Source of the DNA: Novosphingobium sp. 32-60-15
GTDB taxonomy: Bacteria > Pseudomonadota > Alphaproteobacteria > Sphingomonadales > Sphingomonadaceae
Assembly (NCBI RefSeq): GCF_002280675.1
Contig: NZ_NCEN01000003.1
Span: 1 to 64,000 of the forward strand
DNA length: 64,000 nucleotides
Direction of reading: 5' to 3'
The notes under the pieces were generated by a model. It did not search any database. It was not told where the DNA came from and saw only the letters and a program-made list of their open reading frames with translations. Each line of letters starts with the position of its first letter. Positions within the stretch are counted from its first letter, which is position 1. Position numbers and translations under genes: made by a program. Positions 9,278 to 18,304 of this stretch are shown here, one piece after another.

Positions 9278-10222
9278 TCATTCCCAGGGCTTGATTCCGC
9301 CCGGAGCAATGCGCTGGATCGTTTCAAGGCGGCGGCTCTGCCGTGTTTCCAGACCAATCGTCATCAGCGGTTGTGGCCGCTCCACAAACTGGCGCGGGCT
9401 CATCCCGAACATCGCGGTAAATTCGCGGATCAGGTGGCTCTGGTCGTAATAGCGCAGCGCCAGCGCCTCTGCTTCATCCTGATCGGCCACCCCGCGCAAG
9501 TGGCTGGCCATATCCAGCGCGCGCGCGCGGCGCAGCACTTGCTTGGGCGTCATGCCGAAATCGCGCCGGACAATGCGTTCAAGCCGGCGCTGCTCAACGC
9601 CGATGTCATCGGCCAGTTGCGCGACTGACACGGTCGGATCGACAAAGGCTGCTGCCTCGAAACGTGCTGAAATCGGCTCGGGTTCCCGCACGGCGCGATC
9701 CGCGATCAGGCGGCGCATTTCCTGCTCCATCGCCAAGGTCCATTCCTCGGGCGTGGCATCAGGATCGAACAGGTTGATCCAGCGCGCTTCGGGCATGTAT
9801 AACTGGGTAAACGTGGCCAGATTGTCCGTCAGACCTGAAATTTCCGGCCCGTTCAACGCATGGCATGCGCCGGGGCGCAGGAAGACACCGACGCTGGTAA
9901 AGCTGCCGGTCACGCTCACGGGCATGCGCCGCGAATGCGGGCCGAACAGCATGGCCGCCTGACCGGAATGTTTCAGTCCATCGCTGGTGAGTGCCTCCCA
10001 CTTCCCTCGCGTCTGCACCCGGATACAGGCGAAATCGCACAATAAACCGCAATCAAGCCGGTGGTCGTCCGGCATATCGACGATGGTCACGTAAAACCGG
10101 CCAACCCAGCGTTCAAGATCAGGGGCGGGTGCGCGGCTGAACGAAATCGGCTGTCCATCGCGGGTTGCACCGTTCGCCGATACGACCGCACGATCAATCG
10201 CCGGCTTGCTGCTGCGACTCAC
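9278..10222 (-). CDS. AraC family transcriptional regulator
   Basis: DNA-binding regulator with the AraC/XylS double helix-turn-helix in its C-terminal third: VAQLADDIGVEQRRLERIVRRD forms the first HTH and YYDQSHLIREFTAMFG-MSPRQF the second. The N-terminal sensing region is about 190 residues and not specific enough to name a ligand. The start is uncertain: the frame opens at 10303, but a GTG at 10222 has AGGGGG seven bases upstream and gives about 314 residues, so I prefer it. The divergent hisN-type gene begins 150 bp away; whether this regulator controls it is unknown. Confidence 0.85.
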   Translation of the reverse strand: MSRSSKPAIDRAVVSANGATRDGQPISFSRAPAPDLERWVGRFYVTIVDMPDDHRLDCGLLCDFACIRVQTRGKWEALTSDGLKHSGQAAMLFGPHSRRMPVSVTGSFTSVGVFLRPGACHALNGPEISGLTDNLATFTQLYMPEARWINLFDPDATPEEWTLAMEQEMRRLIADRAVREPEPISARFEAAAFVDPTVSVAQLADDIGVEQRRLERIVRRDFGMTPKQVLRRARALDMASHLRGVADQDEAEALALRYYDQSHLIREFTAMFGMSPRQFVERPQPLMTIGLETRQSRRLETIQRIAPGGIKPWE

Positions 10223-10375
10223 TTTTGCGCCCCCTGAACCATCGTTAACTCTAGTTAGCCTTGCCGAATGACTCTGTCTGTGCGGTTTTGCACGGCCTAT
10301 CAAAGGATATGGTGTTTTGGCGCTTCGTCATTCAGCGGCTTGACCTGTGGCCATGGAAAAGCGCAGAGCGACACG

Positions 10376-11155
10376 ATGAAGCTCGAACACGATATTGCCC
10401 TCGCCATGCGCCTTGCTGATGCAGCGGCGGCAGCAATCAAACCCTATTTCCGTACCGTCATGGCAGAGCGAAAGGGGGATGATACCCCCGTTACGATGGC
10501 TGATCGCGCAGCGGAAGAAGCGATGCGGCGGATACTGACCGCCGAAGTTCCGCGCGATACGATTATTGGTGAAGAGTTTGGTTCAACCGCCGGTACTTCG
10601 GGCCGCAGTTGGGTGCTCGATCCGATTGACGGCACCGCCGGGTTCCTTGCCGGACGCCCGATTTTCGGCACGCTGATTGCGCTGGTGGTCGAAGGCTTCC
10701 CCGTGATGGGCGTCATGGATCAGCCGATCACGGGCGAGCGCTGGATCGGCGCCACCGGCATGGCAACCACGCTCAACGGCAAGCCCGTCCGCACGCGCCC
10801 CTGCCGCGAATTGATCGAAGCGACGCTGGCCACCACCGGCCCGCATTACTTCGATGATCACGACGGCGCGCATTTCATGGGCCTTGCTGCCAAGACCGAT
10901 CACAAGCGCATGGTCATGGGCGGTGATTGCTACAATTATGCCATGCTCGCCACCGGCCAGCTGGATGTGGTGTGCGAAGCGGGGCTGAAATTGCATGACT
11001 GGGCCGCACTTGTGCCCATCGTCGAAGGCGCTGGCGGCACGATGGCAGACTGGAACGGCGATCCGTTACACGCAGGATCAGACGGGCATGTCCTTGCGCT
11101 GGGTGATCCGGCGCGGCTCGACGATGTGGTCGAGGCGCTTGCCTGCCACCATTGA
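10376..11155 (+). CDS. hisN: Inositol monophosphatase family protein, likely histidinol-phosphatase
   Basis: A Mg-dependent phosphatase of the inositol monophosphatase fold, 259 residues. Metal-binding signatures are GEEFGS at about 62-67 and the DPIDGTAGFLAGRP motif (the family's DPxDGTxxF), with a C-terminal WAALVPIVEGAGG matching the family's second signature. The close spacing and GTAGFLAGRP wording fit HisN-type histidinol phosphatases of alphaproteobacteria, which do the penultimate histidine step; an inositol phosphatase role cannot be excluded. ATG 10376 is chosen over the longer frame from 10268, whose first 36 residues look non-coding. It converges with the CutA-like gene. Confidence 0.85.
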   Translation: MKLEHDIALAMRLADAAAAAIKPYFRTVMAERKGDDTPVTMADRAAEEAMRRILTAEVPRDTIIGEEFGSTAGTSGRSWVLDPIDGTAGFLAGRPIFGTLIALVVEGFPVMGVMDQPITGERWIGATGMATTLNGKPVRTRPCRELIEATLATTGPHYFDDHDGAHFMGLAAKTDHKRMVMGGDCYNYAMLATGQLDVVCEAGLKLHDWAALVPIVEGAGGTMADWNGDPLHAGSDGHVLALGDPARLDDVVEALACHH

Positions 11156-11156
11156 G

Positions 11157-11558
11157 CTATCGGAGAAGCAATTCGGCCTGCGCCAATTCAATGACCGGCA
11201 CTTCCCAAGGGTGAGCAGCCATCAACGCGGCAAGCGCGCCTTCAATGTCAGCCTCTGCCGCAGCATATGTGGTCAGTATGACCGTGGGCGATAGGGTAGC
11301 AGCGCCTGCGGAACCCAGCGCTGGCGCGGCATCGGGCGAGGGGGTAAAGCTCTCCCATCCAATCCCGATCTCGACAACGCCGTGATACAGGCCGAAGTCG
11401 CCCAAGGTCTTGTCTGACCGGATCACCGCCAAAATCGCAGCAGCAGTCCGGTCGCGTTCAAGCGCCGTTGCATCCCCAGCCAGCATAGCTTCAAGCGTTT
11501 CGGGCGAAACGGGGCAGTGGATTCTCACCACCGTCACGCGGCGGCGGTTGTGCGTCAT
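11157..11558 (-). CDS. CutA/NIF3-like small protein (hypothetical)
   Basis: 133 residues from ATG 11558 (MTHNRRRVTVVRI). The C-terminal part, with TTYAAAEADIEGAL followed by AAHPWEVPVIEL, resembles the end of CutA1 (helix, then HPYEVPxI), and the N-terminal strand VTVVRIHCPVS fits the same ferredoxin-like fold. In the middle is a less conserved insert. CutA proteins are trimeric and were once linked to copper tolerance; the true role is unclear, so I do not assign one. The start overlaps the lysR stop by one base (TGATG), implying translational coupling with the regulator. Confidence 0.6.
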   Translation of the reverse strand: MTHNRRRVTVVRIHCPVSPETLEAMLAGDATALERDRTAAAILAVIRSDKTLGDFGLYHGVVEIGIGWESFTPSPDAAPALGSAGAATLSPTVILTTYAAAEADIEGALAALMAAHPWEVPVIELAQAELLLR

Positions 11559-12439
11559 CACAACCCGGCCTTCAGCATCCAATCGTGGAAGAGGCGCACC
11601 GGGCGTGATTGCAACGCGCGCGGGCGGCACACGAACCAATAGGAATAGGGGCTGTCGACATCAATGTCATAAAGCCGCGCAAGGCGTGAATCATGGCTGC
11701 GGTGATAGTGGTCATCGTGCATGATCGCGATGCCAAGCCCTTGGGCAGCGGCTTCAAGGATCAGCTGTCCTGAGTCGAAATGGTCAATCGCTGCAGGCTC
11801 AAGCTTTTCAAAATGCAGCGCTTTTTTCCACGCCTCAAAGCTCATTGGTAAATCGTTGTGAACCAGAAACGTCTGCTTGGAAAGCTTGGCTACATCCGGT
11901 CTCGGCCCAAGCTCCTCGGCCAGCGCCACCGACGTAATCGCATGAACCCGGTTGTGATCCAGCCGCACCGAATGCAGCGATGCATCCGGCCCTTCGGACA
12001 GGACAATCGCCGCGTCAATCGTATCACCCAGCTTGGTTTCCGCCGCGTGGCCTGAATCGATATCAATGTGCAATTGCGGGTGCAACTTGCGCAATTCGCC
12101 AAGGCGCGGGAACAAGCGCTGGCTGCCAAACAGCGGCAATACGCCCAGCCGCAGCCGCATGACTTTGCCCGTGTCGATCAACCGGTCCACACGATCGGCC
12201 ATTTCATCGATCAGCGGGGCTACCGCATCATACAATTGCTGGCCTTCTTCGGTCAGCTTCAAGGCCTGGTGCTTGCGTTCAAACAAGGGTTTGCCGACAA
12301 ACTCTTCCAGCGCACCCAGCCGGCGCGATAGCGCCGACGGGCTAAGCGCCAGTTCCGCAGCGGCCGTTTTGGCCGACCCTGCCCGCACGACGCGAATAAA
12401 CGCCTCAAGCGAGCGCAGCGGGGGCAGGCGGCGGATCAT
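11558..12439 (-). CDS. LysR family transcriptional regulator
   Basis: 293 residues. The N-terminal winged helix-turn-helix reads LRSLEAFIRVVRAG then AELALSPSALSRRLGALEEFVG (about 8-52), followed by the linker helix and a LysR substrate-binding domain. The start LPPLRSLEAF resembles GcvA-like members. Unlike most LysR genes it is not divergent from a target: it lies 9 bp after corC and is coupled to the CutA-like gene, at the end of the miaB-phoH-ybeY-corC run. The effector and targets cannot be read from the sequence. Confidence 0.92.
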   Translation of the reverse strand: MIRRLPPLRSLEAFIRVVRAGSAKTAAAELALSPSALSRRLGALEEFVGKPLFERKHQALKLTEEGQQLYDAVAPLIDEMADRVDRLIDTGKVMRLRLGVLPLFGSQRLFPRLGELRKLHPQLHIDIDSGHAAETKLGDTIDAAIVLSEGPDASLHSVRLDHNRVHAITSVALAEELGPRPDVAKLSKQTFLVHNDLPMSFEAWKKALHFEKLEPAAIDHFDSGQLILEAAAQGLGIAIMHDDHYHRSHDSRLARLYDIDVDSPYSYWFVCRPRALQSRPVRLFHDWMLKAGL

Positions 12440-12448
12440 TGGTTCGTC

Positions 12449-13426
12449 CTATTCGTCATCAACAGTTTCGGCTTTTGGCGCATGCAACCGAAGGCGGGTA
12501 AGGCGGCGCTCATCGCCCCCTGTCACTTCCAATCGCCAGCCGCTGGCGTGTTCAAGCACGCGTCCGACAGGTGGCACTTCACCAGCCAGTACCACGGCCA
12601 AGCCGCCCAGCGTATCGACGTCTTCCTCAACTTCTGCAAGCCTCGGATCGATCATTTCGCCTACGTCATCCAGTTCGGCACGAGCATCAGCATCCCACGT
12701 ATCGGGATCGATCCGGCAGACCAATTCTTGCGGCGCGTCGTCATGCTCGTCTTCAATTTCGCCGATGATTTCTTCGACCAAGTCCTCGATGGTAATAATA
12801 CCGTCGGTCCCGGAATATTCATCGATAACCACGGCCAGATGCGTACGGCGGCTGCGCATGTCCGCCAATACGTCAAGTGCGCCGCGCGCTTGCGGCACAA
12901 ACAACGGCTGGCGCATCAGGCTGGTCCAGTCCTTCGGCGGTGCTTTGCCTGATAACAACATGCCCGCCACAATCACGAACACGTCTTTAACATGGATCAT
13001 GCCGATGATTTCATCGAGCGATTCGCCAAATACCGGCATTCGGCTGTGGCCATGTTCGGCAAAAGCAGCGACGATTTCTTCGAACGTGGCAGATGCGGGC
13101 ACGGCAACAATCTCGCCACGCGGAATCGCTACGTCGTCGGCGTCATGCTCGCTGAAATGCAGGAGATTGCGCAACATCTGGCGTTCAAGCGGAACAAGAT
13201 CGCCCTTTCCCGCATTCGCGGAACGCGGCTCGCCTTCATGTTCGTCAATCGCCTCTTCAATCTGGGCGCGGAGCGACTGGTCGGCGTCCGGTCCGCGAAA
13301 GAAGACCTTGATGGCACGCCATAACGGGCGGCTGCTACTGTCTGCGTCTCCGGATCGGTCTTCACCGTCAGAGTCATTGCCCTCGGGCACTATTTGGAAC
13401 TCCTTGCTGTCAGTCTTCGACCGCAT
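12449..13426 (-). CDS. corC: CorC/HlyC family CBS-domain protein
   Basis: 325-residue cytosolic protein with two CBS domains (about 90-220, for example PRGEIVAVPASATFEEIV and VIDEYSGTDGIITIEDLVEEIIGEI) and a C-terminal CorC_HlyC domain. It has no DUF21 membrane domain, so it is the CorC/YbeX type linked to magnesium and cobalt efflux and, through its ybeY neighbourhood, to ribosome maturation. The acidic N-terminus (about 1-35) is low complexity. Its start overlaps the ybeY end by 17 bp, so it is in the same operon. Confidence 0.92.
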   Translation of the reverse strand: MRSKTDSKEFQIVPEGNDSDGEDRSGDADSSSRPLWRAIKVFFRGPDADQSLRAQIEEAIDEHEGEPRSANAGKGDLVPLERQMLRNLLHFSEHDADDVAIPRGEIVAVPASATFEEIVAAFAEHGHSRMPVFGESLDEIIGMIHVKDVFVIVAGMLLSGKAPPKDWTSLMRQPLFVPQARGALDVLADMRSRRTHLAVVIDEYSGTDGIITIEDLVEEIIGEIEDEHDDAPQELVCRIDPDTWDADARAELDDVGEMIDPRLAEVEEDVDTLGGLAVVLAGEVPPVGRVLEHASGWRLEVTGGDERRLTRLRLHAPKAETVDDE

Positions 13427-13913
13427 ATGGGTCGGCGATGCCCATCAACGCAAGTGACTTCCGCTCCAAATTCTCCATTTCTTCGGCCTCGGCATCGCCA
13501 AGCTCGTGATCGTAGCCCGCCAGATGCAGCAATCCGTGCACCACAAGGTGGATTGCGTGCGTCTCGACCGACACGCCCTTTTCCGCCGCTTCTTGCACGC
13601 AAACGCCATGAGCAAGGATCATATCACCCAGCATTCCGGGCGCATTCTGATTGGCCGCTGCCACCAGCACTTCATCGCGCGACAGCATAGGGAAGGACAG
13701 GACATTGGTTGGCTTGTCCTTTGCCCGCCATTGCTTGTTCAACGCTTGGACTTCCTCATCATCAGCCATGACCAGACTGACAAGCAGGTTTTCACGGGCA
13801 ATTTCCGGCACAATCTTGGCCGTTGCCTCAGCCGCCCTATTGGCCAAAGCTTCCCAATCAACATCATCCCCCCAAACCGGGTCGATATCGATCTCCAGTG
13901 TAGGAGCCGTCAC
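13410..13913 (-). CDS. ybeY: Endoribonuclease YbeY (16S rRNA maturation)
   Basis: Zinc-dependent single-strand endoribonuclease acting in 16S rRNA 3'-end processing and ribosome quality control. 167 residues from a GTG start. The zinc motif HGLLHLAGYDH (family HGxLHLxGYDH) is at about 130-140, and LSFPMLSR is another family block. The gene sits between phoH and corC, the standard order. About 97 bp separate it from phoH; that gap contains a short G/C-rich tract but no clear hairpin. Confidence 0.96.
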   Translation of the reverse strand: MTAPTLEIDIDPVWGDDVDWEALANRAAEATAKIVPEIARENLLVSLVMADDEEVQALNKQWRAKDKPTNVLSFPMLSRDEVLVAAANQNAPGMLGDMILAHGVCVQEAAEKGVSVETHAIHLVVHGLLHLAGYDHELGDAEAEEMENLERKSLALMGIADPYAVED

Positions 13914-14010
13914 GATGCAGCCCCCTCTTCTTCGGAGGAGGTAAGTTGGGGGTGGTGGTGCACAGACGCTACGCGGCTAAAGTCAGCACCACAGCCTGCC
14001 CAAACACTCC

Positions 14011-15048
14011 TCACGCATCCTTCCCTTCATAGGCTTCAACAATAAGCCCGACGATGGGATGGCGCACCACGTCGGCAATGTTGAAGCGCACCATGGCAAT
14101 GCCCTCCACGCCTTCAAGCCTTTGCGTGGCATCGTTCAATCCGCTGGCCCCAACGCCGCCGGGCAAATCGGTCTGCTTGGGATCACCGCACACCACCATT
14201 CGGCTGTTCTGGCCAAAACGGGTGAGGAACATCTTCATCTGCGCAGGGGTGGTGTTCTGCGCCTCATCCAAAATCACGAAAGCATCGGCGAGCGTACGCC
14301 CGCGCATGAATGCGATAGGCGCAATTTCAATTTCGCCGCTGGCAATCCGGCGTTCCACCTGCTCTGGCGGCATGCAATCATACAGCGCATCATACAGCGG
14401 CCGAAGATACGGATCGACCTTCTCCTTCATGTCGCCCGGCAAGAAACCAATCTTTTCACCGGCTTCCACCGCAGGACGCGACAGGATTAAACGCTGGACC
14501 GAACCCGACATCAATTGCGCCACGGCTTGCGCCACCGCAACATATGTCTTGCCGGTGCCTGCCGGGCCAAGCGCAAAGATCACGTCATTGCTGATCAGCG
14601 CCTTCATATATTCGATCTGCGTCGGACTGCGCGGAATGATCGTTTTCTTGCGCGTGCGGATCATGATTGGCGGCGGGCCACCGGGCATGCCGCTGATGAT
14701 GCCTTCCAGCGTTGGTTCAACCGACATCGCAATCAGCGATTCAACGGCGCCACCGTCAAGTTCCTGCCCGCTCAGCAATCGCTGGTGCATGCCTTTCAGC
14801 ACGTCGCGCGCGCGGGCCACGGAATCATCGGGCCCTTCAATCAACACACGGTTTCCGCGCGCTGAAATGTAAACTCCCAAACGATTTTCAATCAGCACAA
14901 GATTGGTATCGAACTGTCCAAACAGTGCGCCAAGCACCGTCTGCTCGTCGAACTCAACTTCGACGCGTGCCCGTCGATGTTGATCTGGCCTGGAGTGATC
15001 CGGGCGATGATGCGCCTCATCGTGGGCGCGGGAGAATTTACGGGCCAT
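14011..15048 (-). CDS. phoH: PhoH family ATPase
   Basis: PhoH-like P-loop ATPase (345 residues), a presumed RNA-associated helicase-like protein usually found with ybeY. The N-terminal KH-like part includes NRVLIEGPDDSVARA. Walker A is GPAGTGKTYVA (about 160-170) and Walker B is DAFVILDEAQN. AAAGGAGAGC immediately before the ATG at 15048 is a strong ribosome site. It lies 108 bp after miaB, in the conserved miaB-phoH-ybeY-corC order. Confidence 0.95.
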   Translation of the reverse strand: MARKFSRAHDEAHHRPDHSRPDQHRRARVEVEFDEQTVLGALFGQFDTNLVLIENRLGVYISARGNRVLIEGPDDSVARARDVLKGMHQRLLSGQELDGGAVESLIAMSVEPTLEGIISGMPGGPPPIMIRTRKKTIIPRSPTQIEYMKALISNDVIFALGPAGTGKTYVAVAQAVAQLMSGSVQRLILSRPAVEAGEKIGFLPGDMKEKVDPYLRPLYDALYDCMPPEQVERRIASGEIEIAPIAFMRGRTLADAFVILDEAQNTTPAQMKMFLTRFGQNSRMVVCGDPKQTDLPGGVGASGLNDATQRLEGVEGIAMVRFNIADVVRHPIVGLIVEAYEGKDA

Positions 15049-15156
15049 GCTCTCCTTTCAGGTAAGGGGCCTGATACAGAGAATAAGAACGGATGTGACG
15101 CGCGCAAGGCAGCTAAAGGGCAAATCGCGCCCAAGTGCGTTTATTCCACAAAAGAT

Positions 15157-16476
15157 TTAGAGCACGCGCCCGGAAAGCGAATTTGGGCCTGCTTCGACCA
15201 GTTCAACGTCCACCAGATCACCCACCGCATAATCGCCGGTAAAATGCACCGATTGCAGCCATGGCGATTTTCCGAGCCATTGCCCCGGCTGGCGGCCCTT
15301 GCGTTCAACAAGGACCGTGCACCGGCGCCCGACGCTTTTCTGATTGAACGCCAATGAATTGCGTTGCAGCGCTGCTTGAAGGCGTTGCAGCCGTTCATCC
15401 ATTTCGGCGGCCGACACATGATCGGCCATCGTTGCAGCAGGCGTGCCGGGGCGCGGCGAGTACTTGAAGCTGAAGGCTTGCGCATAGCCAACCGCATCAA
15501 CGATTTGCAAAGTTTCCTCGAATTCGGAGTTTGTTTCTCCGGGGAACCCCACAATAAAGTCACCCGACAGCGCAATATCGGGACGTACAACGCGAATCCG
15601 GTCCAGCAAGGCCAGGTAACTTTCAACCGTATGGCTGCGATTCATCGCTTTTAAGACGCGGTCACTGCCCGCCTGGACGGGCAAATGCAGAAACGGCATC
15701 AACTTATCAATTTCACCATGCGCCGCAATCAGGCCATCAGTCATGTCATTGGGATGGCTGGTAGTATAGCGGATACGCTGAAGATCAGGATCGGCGGCAA
15801 GCGCGCGGATCAGCCCGTCAAGACCAACCGCGCGGCCCTTGTCATCTTCGGAAGCCCACGCATTCACGTTCTGACCAAGCAAGGTAATCTCGCGCGCGCC
15901 GCCCGCTACCAGAAGCTTTGCTTCTTCGACCAGATCATTGAACGGGCGTGATATTTCGGCACCGCGCGTATAAGGCACAACGCAATAGGTGCAGAATTTG
16001 TCACAGCCTTCTTGCACCGTCAGGAACGCAGAGGGCCCCGATTTGCGGCGCTTGGGCAGGGCGGCAAACTTGGCCTCGGCAGGCATGTCGGTTTCCGTGG
16101 CACGGCCACCGGCCGCAGCGCGCGCGACCATTTCGGGCAAGTGGTGATAGGATTGAGGGCCCACCACAACCTTTACGCTAGGGGCGCGGGCCATGATTTC
16201 CTCGCCCTCGGCCTGCGCAACACATCCGGCCACGGCAATCAGCGGTGCCGAACCGTCATCGCGGCGCAGGCGGCCGATGTCGGAGTAAACTTTTTCCGTG
16301 GCCCGTTCGCGGATGTGGCATGTGTTCAGCACGACCAGGTCGGCATCTTCACCCTTGCCCACGGCGGTCATGCCCTGCGCACCCAGCAATTCGGCCATAC
16401 GCTCGCCATCATAGACGTTCATTTGGCAGCCGAAGCTTTTGACGTGGAAGGTTTTGGGGGCGGTGGTTGCAGACAT
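15157..16476 (-). CDS. miaB: tRNA-2-methylthio-N6-dimethylallyladenosine synthase
   Basis: Radical-SAM methylthiotransferase that adds the 2-methylthio group to i6A37 in tRNA. 439 residues. The N-terminal UPF0004 domain starts FGCQMNVYD with the first cluster cysteine; the other two are in LNTCHIRE and AGCVAQAEG. The radical-SAM cysteines are in GCDKFCTYCVVPYTRG (CxxxCxxC). A TRAM domain closes the protein. It stands 34 bp after plsC on the same strand. Confidence 0.97.
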   Translation of the reverse strand: MSATTAPKTFHVKSFGCQMNVYDGERMAELLGAQGMTAVGKGEDADLVVLNTCHIRERATEKVYSDIGRLRRDDGSAPLIAVAGCVAQAEGEEIMARAPSVKVVVGPQSYHHLPEMVARAAAGGRATETDMPAEAKFAALPKRRKSGPSAFLTVQEGCDKFCTYCVVPYTRGAEISRPFNDLVEEAKLLVAGGAREITLLGQNVNAWASEDDKGRAVGLDGLIRALAADPDLQRIRYTTSHPNDMTDGLIAAHGEIDKLMPFLHLPVQAGSDRVLKAMNRSHTVESYLALLDRIRVVRPDIALSGDFIVGFPGETNSEFEETLQIVDAVGYAQAFSFKYSPRPGTPAATMADHVSAAEMDERLQRLQAALQRNSLAFNQKSVGRRCTVLVERKGRQPGQWLGKSPWLQSVHFTGDYAVGDLVDVELVEAGPNSLSGRVL

Positions 16477-16509
16477 GGCCGCGCCGATACGGGATTTGGG
16501 CGCGCTTGG

Positions 16510-17238
16510 CTACCGCTTGCGCGCAATCGCCATCATGATGCGCTCGCGCGCAGCCACAGCCATAGTCTTGCGGTTGGCGGTCTCACTTGCGTCCAATGAC
16601 GGCAGAAAATGCACGGTCACACATTGGCGGCGGCGGCGAGCGAGGATTTTGAGGAAGTTATCCAGTCCCGGCTCTTCGCCCACCCACGCCATCGCGGTAA
16701 CGTCCGCGCCATAATCAAGCCACACAGGCTGGATTGCAATACCTTCGGGCGGTGGATCAAGGGCGGACAGCAGGGATGATTTGAACGGCAGCAAACCGGT
16801 GCCATCGCTGGTCGTGCCTTCGGGGAAAACCGTCAACGCACCGGTGTCGGTCAATGCCGCGCGGACGTGTTCAACCTGGGTATGGACAGAGCGGCGGTCA
16901 TGGCGCGCAACGAATACTGTGTCATTCATCTGGCACAGCCATTTCAGCAGGCCGTGTTCTGCAAGACCTGAATGTGCAACAAATGCACTGCCGGTCACGC
17001 CCGCAATAACAGGAATATCAAGCCAACTGACATGATTGGCCAAAAGGAACGCGCCTTTTTTATAAGGCGCACCTTCCACATTTACTTGCGCACCTGCAAT
17101 GCGCGCAATTCCGCCAAGAAAAAGGCGAGGCCACGGATTGTGCAGCCGCAAAATGCGCCACACGTAATAAAGCGGCACGCATATGATCAGCCACAGCAGC
17201 ATTGCGGACAAGCGCAAGGCTATACGCACCCGGCCCAT
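16510..17238 (-). CDS. plsC: 1-acyl-sn-glycerol-3-phosphate acyltransferase
   Basis: Membrane-associated acyltransferase forming phosphatidate. A hydrophobic N-terminal segment (ALRLSAMLLWLIICVPLYYV) anchors it. The catalytic NHVSWLD carries the HX4D motif, and FPEGTTSDG is the second family block that binds the phosphate. ATG 17238 (MGRVRIALR) matches the usual N-terminus; the frame also opens at a TTG (17283) that would overlap fur by 17 bp, so the start is uncertain. It is in the fur-plsC-miaB run. Confidence 0.93.
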   Translation of the reverse strand: MGRVRIALRLSAMLLWLIICVPLYYVWRILRLHNPWPRLFLGGIARIAGAQVNVEGAPYKKGAFLLANHVSWLDIPVIAGVTGSAFVAHSGLAEHGLLKWLCQMNDTVFVARHDRRSVHTQVEHVRAALTDTGALTVFPEGTTSDGTGLLPFKSSLLSALDPPPEGIAIQPVWLDYGADVTAMAWVGEEPGLDNFLKILARRRRQCVTVHFLPSLDASETANRKTMAVAARERIMMAIARKR

Positions 17239-17266
17239 CAACGAGCGGCTGGTGCGGCAGGCGGCG

Positions 17267-17689
17267 TCAACCGTCGCGGTCAAGCTTCACGCCATAAAGC
17301 TCCATCCGGTGATCAACCAGACGATAGCCAAGTTTCTCGGCGATCTGGCGTTGGAGCTGTTCGAGTTCAGGGTCGACAAATTCGATGACTTTGCCGGTTT
17401 CCACATCAATCAGATGATCGTGGTGGGCCTCAGGCGTCGCTTCATAGCGCGCACGACCATCACCAAAGTCATGGCGGTCAAGAATGCCGGCTTCTTCAAA
17501 CAGGCGCACCGTGCGGTAAACCGTGGCGATCGAGATGCGGGAGTCAATTGATGACGCGCGTTCGTGAAGCTTTTCAACATCGGGATGGTCATCACTGTCC
17601 GACAGCACGCGCGCAATTGTGCGGCGCTGGTCCGTAATGCGCAGTCCACGTTCTGCGCAAAGGGCTTCGATGTCGATGGCCTGGTGCAC
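17267..17689 (-). CDS. fur: Fur family metalloregulator (Fur or Mur)
   Basis: 140 residues from a GTG start. The winged helix (ISIATVYRTVRLFEEAG) and the metal-site block EAHHDHLIDVETGKVIEF are both clear. The two CxxC zinc cysteine pairs of Escherichia coli Fur are missing; only one cysteine (about residue 11) is present, as in alphaproteobacterial Fur/Mur proteins that sense iron or manganese. A downstream target candidate in this window is the gene behind the palindromes at 6111 and 6154. It lies between the mucR terminator hairpins and plsC. Confidence 0.93.
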   Translation of the reverse strand: MHQAIDIEALCAERGLRITDQRRTIARVLSDSDDHPDVEKLHERASSIDSRISIATVYRTVRLFEEAGILDRHDFGDGRARYEATPEAHHDHLIDVETGKVIEFVDPELEQLQRQIAEKLGYRLVDHRMELYGVKLDRDG

Positions 17690-17725
17690 TGGGGTTCCGT
17701 CAAAATGAAAGCGCCAAAAAGAAAG

Positions 17726-17755
17726 CGGCCCACCGATCTATAGAGCGGTGGGCCG
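17726..17755 (-). terminator. mucR terminator hairpin
   Basis: A perfect 10-bp stem (CGGCCCACCG with CGGTGGGCCG) and 10-base loop, followed in the minus direction by a T-rich CTTTCTTTTT. It lies about 50 bp beyond the mucR stop and just before fur, and so probably separates the two. Confidence 0.75.
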
Positions 17756-17767
17756 ATTCTTCAACTG

Positions 17768-17786
17768 TGCGCAATACGATTGCGCA
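17768..17786 (-). terminator. Second hairpin after mucR
   Basis: TGCGCAAT-ACG-ATTGCGCA, an 8-bp perfect stem with a 3-base loop, 18 bp after the mucR stop. It lacks a T-run, so it may be an mRNA-stability element rather than a terminator. Confidence 0.45.
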
Positions 17787-17804
17787 GTCGATATTGTGTG
17801 CTGT

Positions 17805-18245
17805 TTAGGCAGCAGCAGGCTTGCGTCCGCGCTTTGGCGCAGGCTTGCGGCCAAGGCCGATCTTCTTGGCCAGTTCGCGGCGCTTTTCAGCATAAGCAGG
17901 CGCAACCATCGGATAGTCGGCAGGCAGGTTCCAGCGTGTGCGGTACTGGTCTGGCGTCATGTTGTAACGCGTAGAAAGATGGCGCTTCAGCATCTTCAGC
18001 TTTTTGCCATCTTCAAGGCAAACGATGTGATCGTTCTTGATTGACGAGCGGATCGATACGGCTGGTTCTGGCATCGGCTCTTCAGCAACGACGGGTGTAT
18101 CAAGACCGGCAAGCGCGGTGTAAACATTCGTAATCAGCACGGGCAGATCACTGACGGCCACACTGTTATTGCTGACGTGGGCAGCAACGATGTCTGACGT
18201 CAGGGTGATCAATGTTTCACGCATGTCGATTTGTACTTCACTCAT
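17805..18245 (-). CDS. mucR: MucR/Ros family transcriptional regulator
   Basis: 146-residue zinc-finger regulator of the alphaproteobacterial Ros/MucR family, which bind AT-rich DNA and control exopolysaccharide, motility and cell-cycle genes. The finger region reads IVCLEDGKKLKMLKRHLSTRYNM then PDQYRTRWNLPADYPMVAP; the CxxD form of the first pair is usual for MucR. The C-terminus is basic (GRKPAPKRGRKPAAA). ATG 18245 (MSEVQIDM) is the normal start; the frame stays open upstream to 18338, but that part covers the promoter. A CRP-type site and AT-rich sequence lie upstream. Confidence 0.95.
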   Translation of the reverse strand: MSEVQIDMRETLITLTSDIVAAHVSNNSVAVSDLPVLITNVYTALAGLDTPVVAEEPMPEPAVSIRSSIKNDHIVCLEDGKKLKMLKRHLSTRYNMTPDQYRTRWNLPADYPMVAPAYAEKRRELAKKIGLGRKPAPKRGRKPAAA

Positions 18246-18304
18246 TGCGAACCAACCTTTTTTGCTTGCTCTTCCCGAGCCTTCGTTTTTTTGAATATAA
18301 TGAA

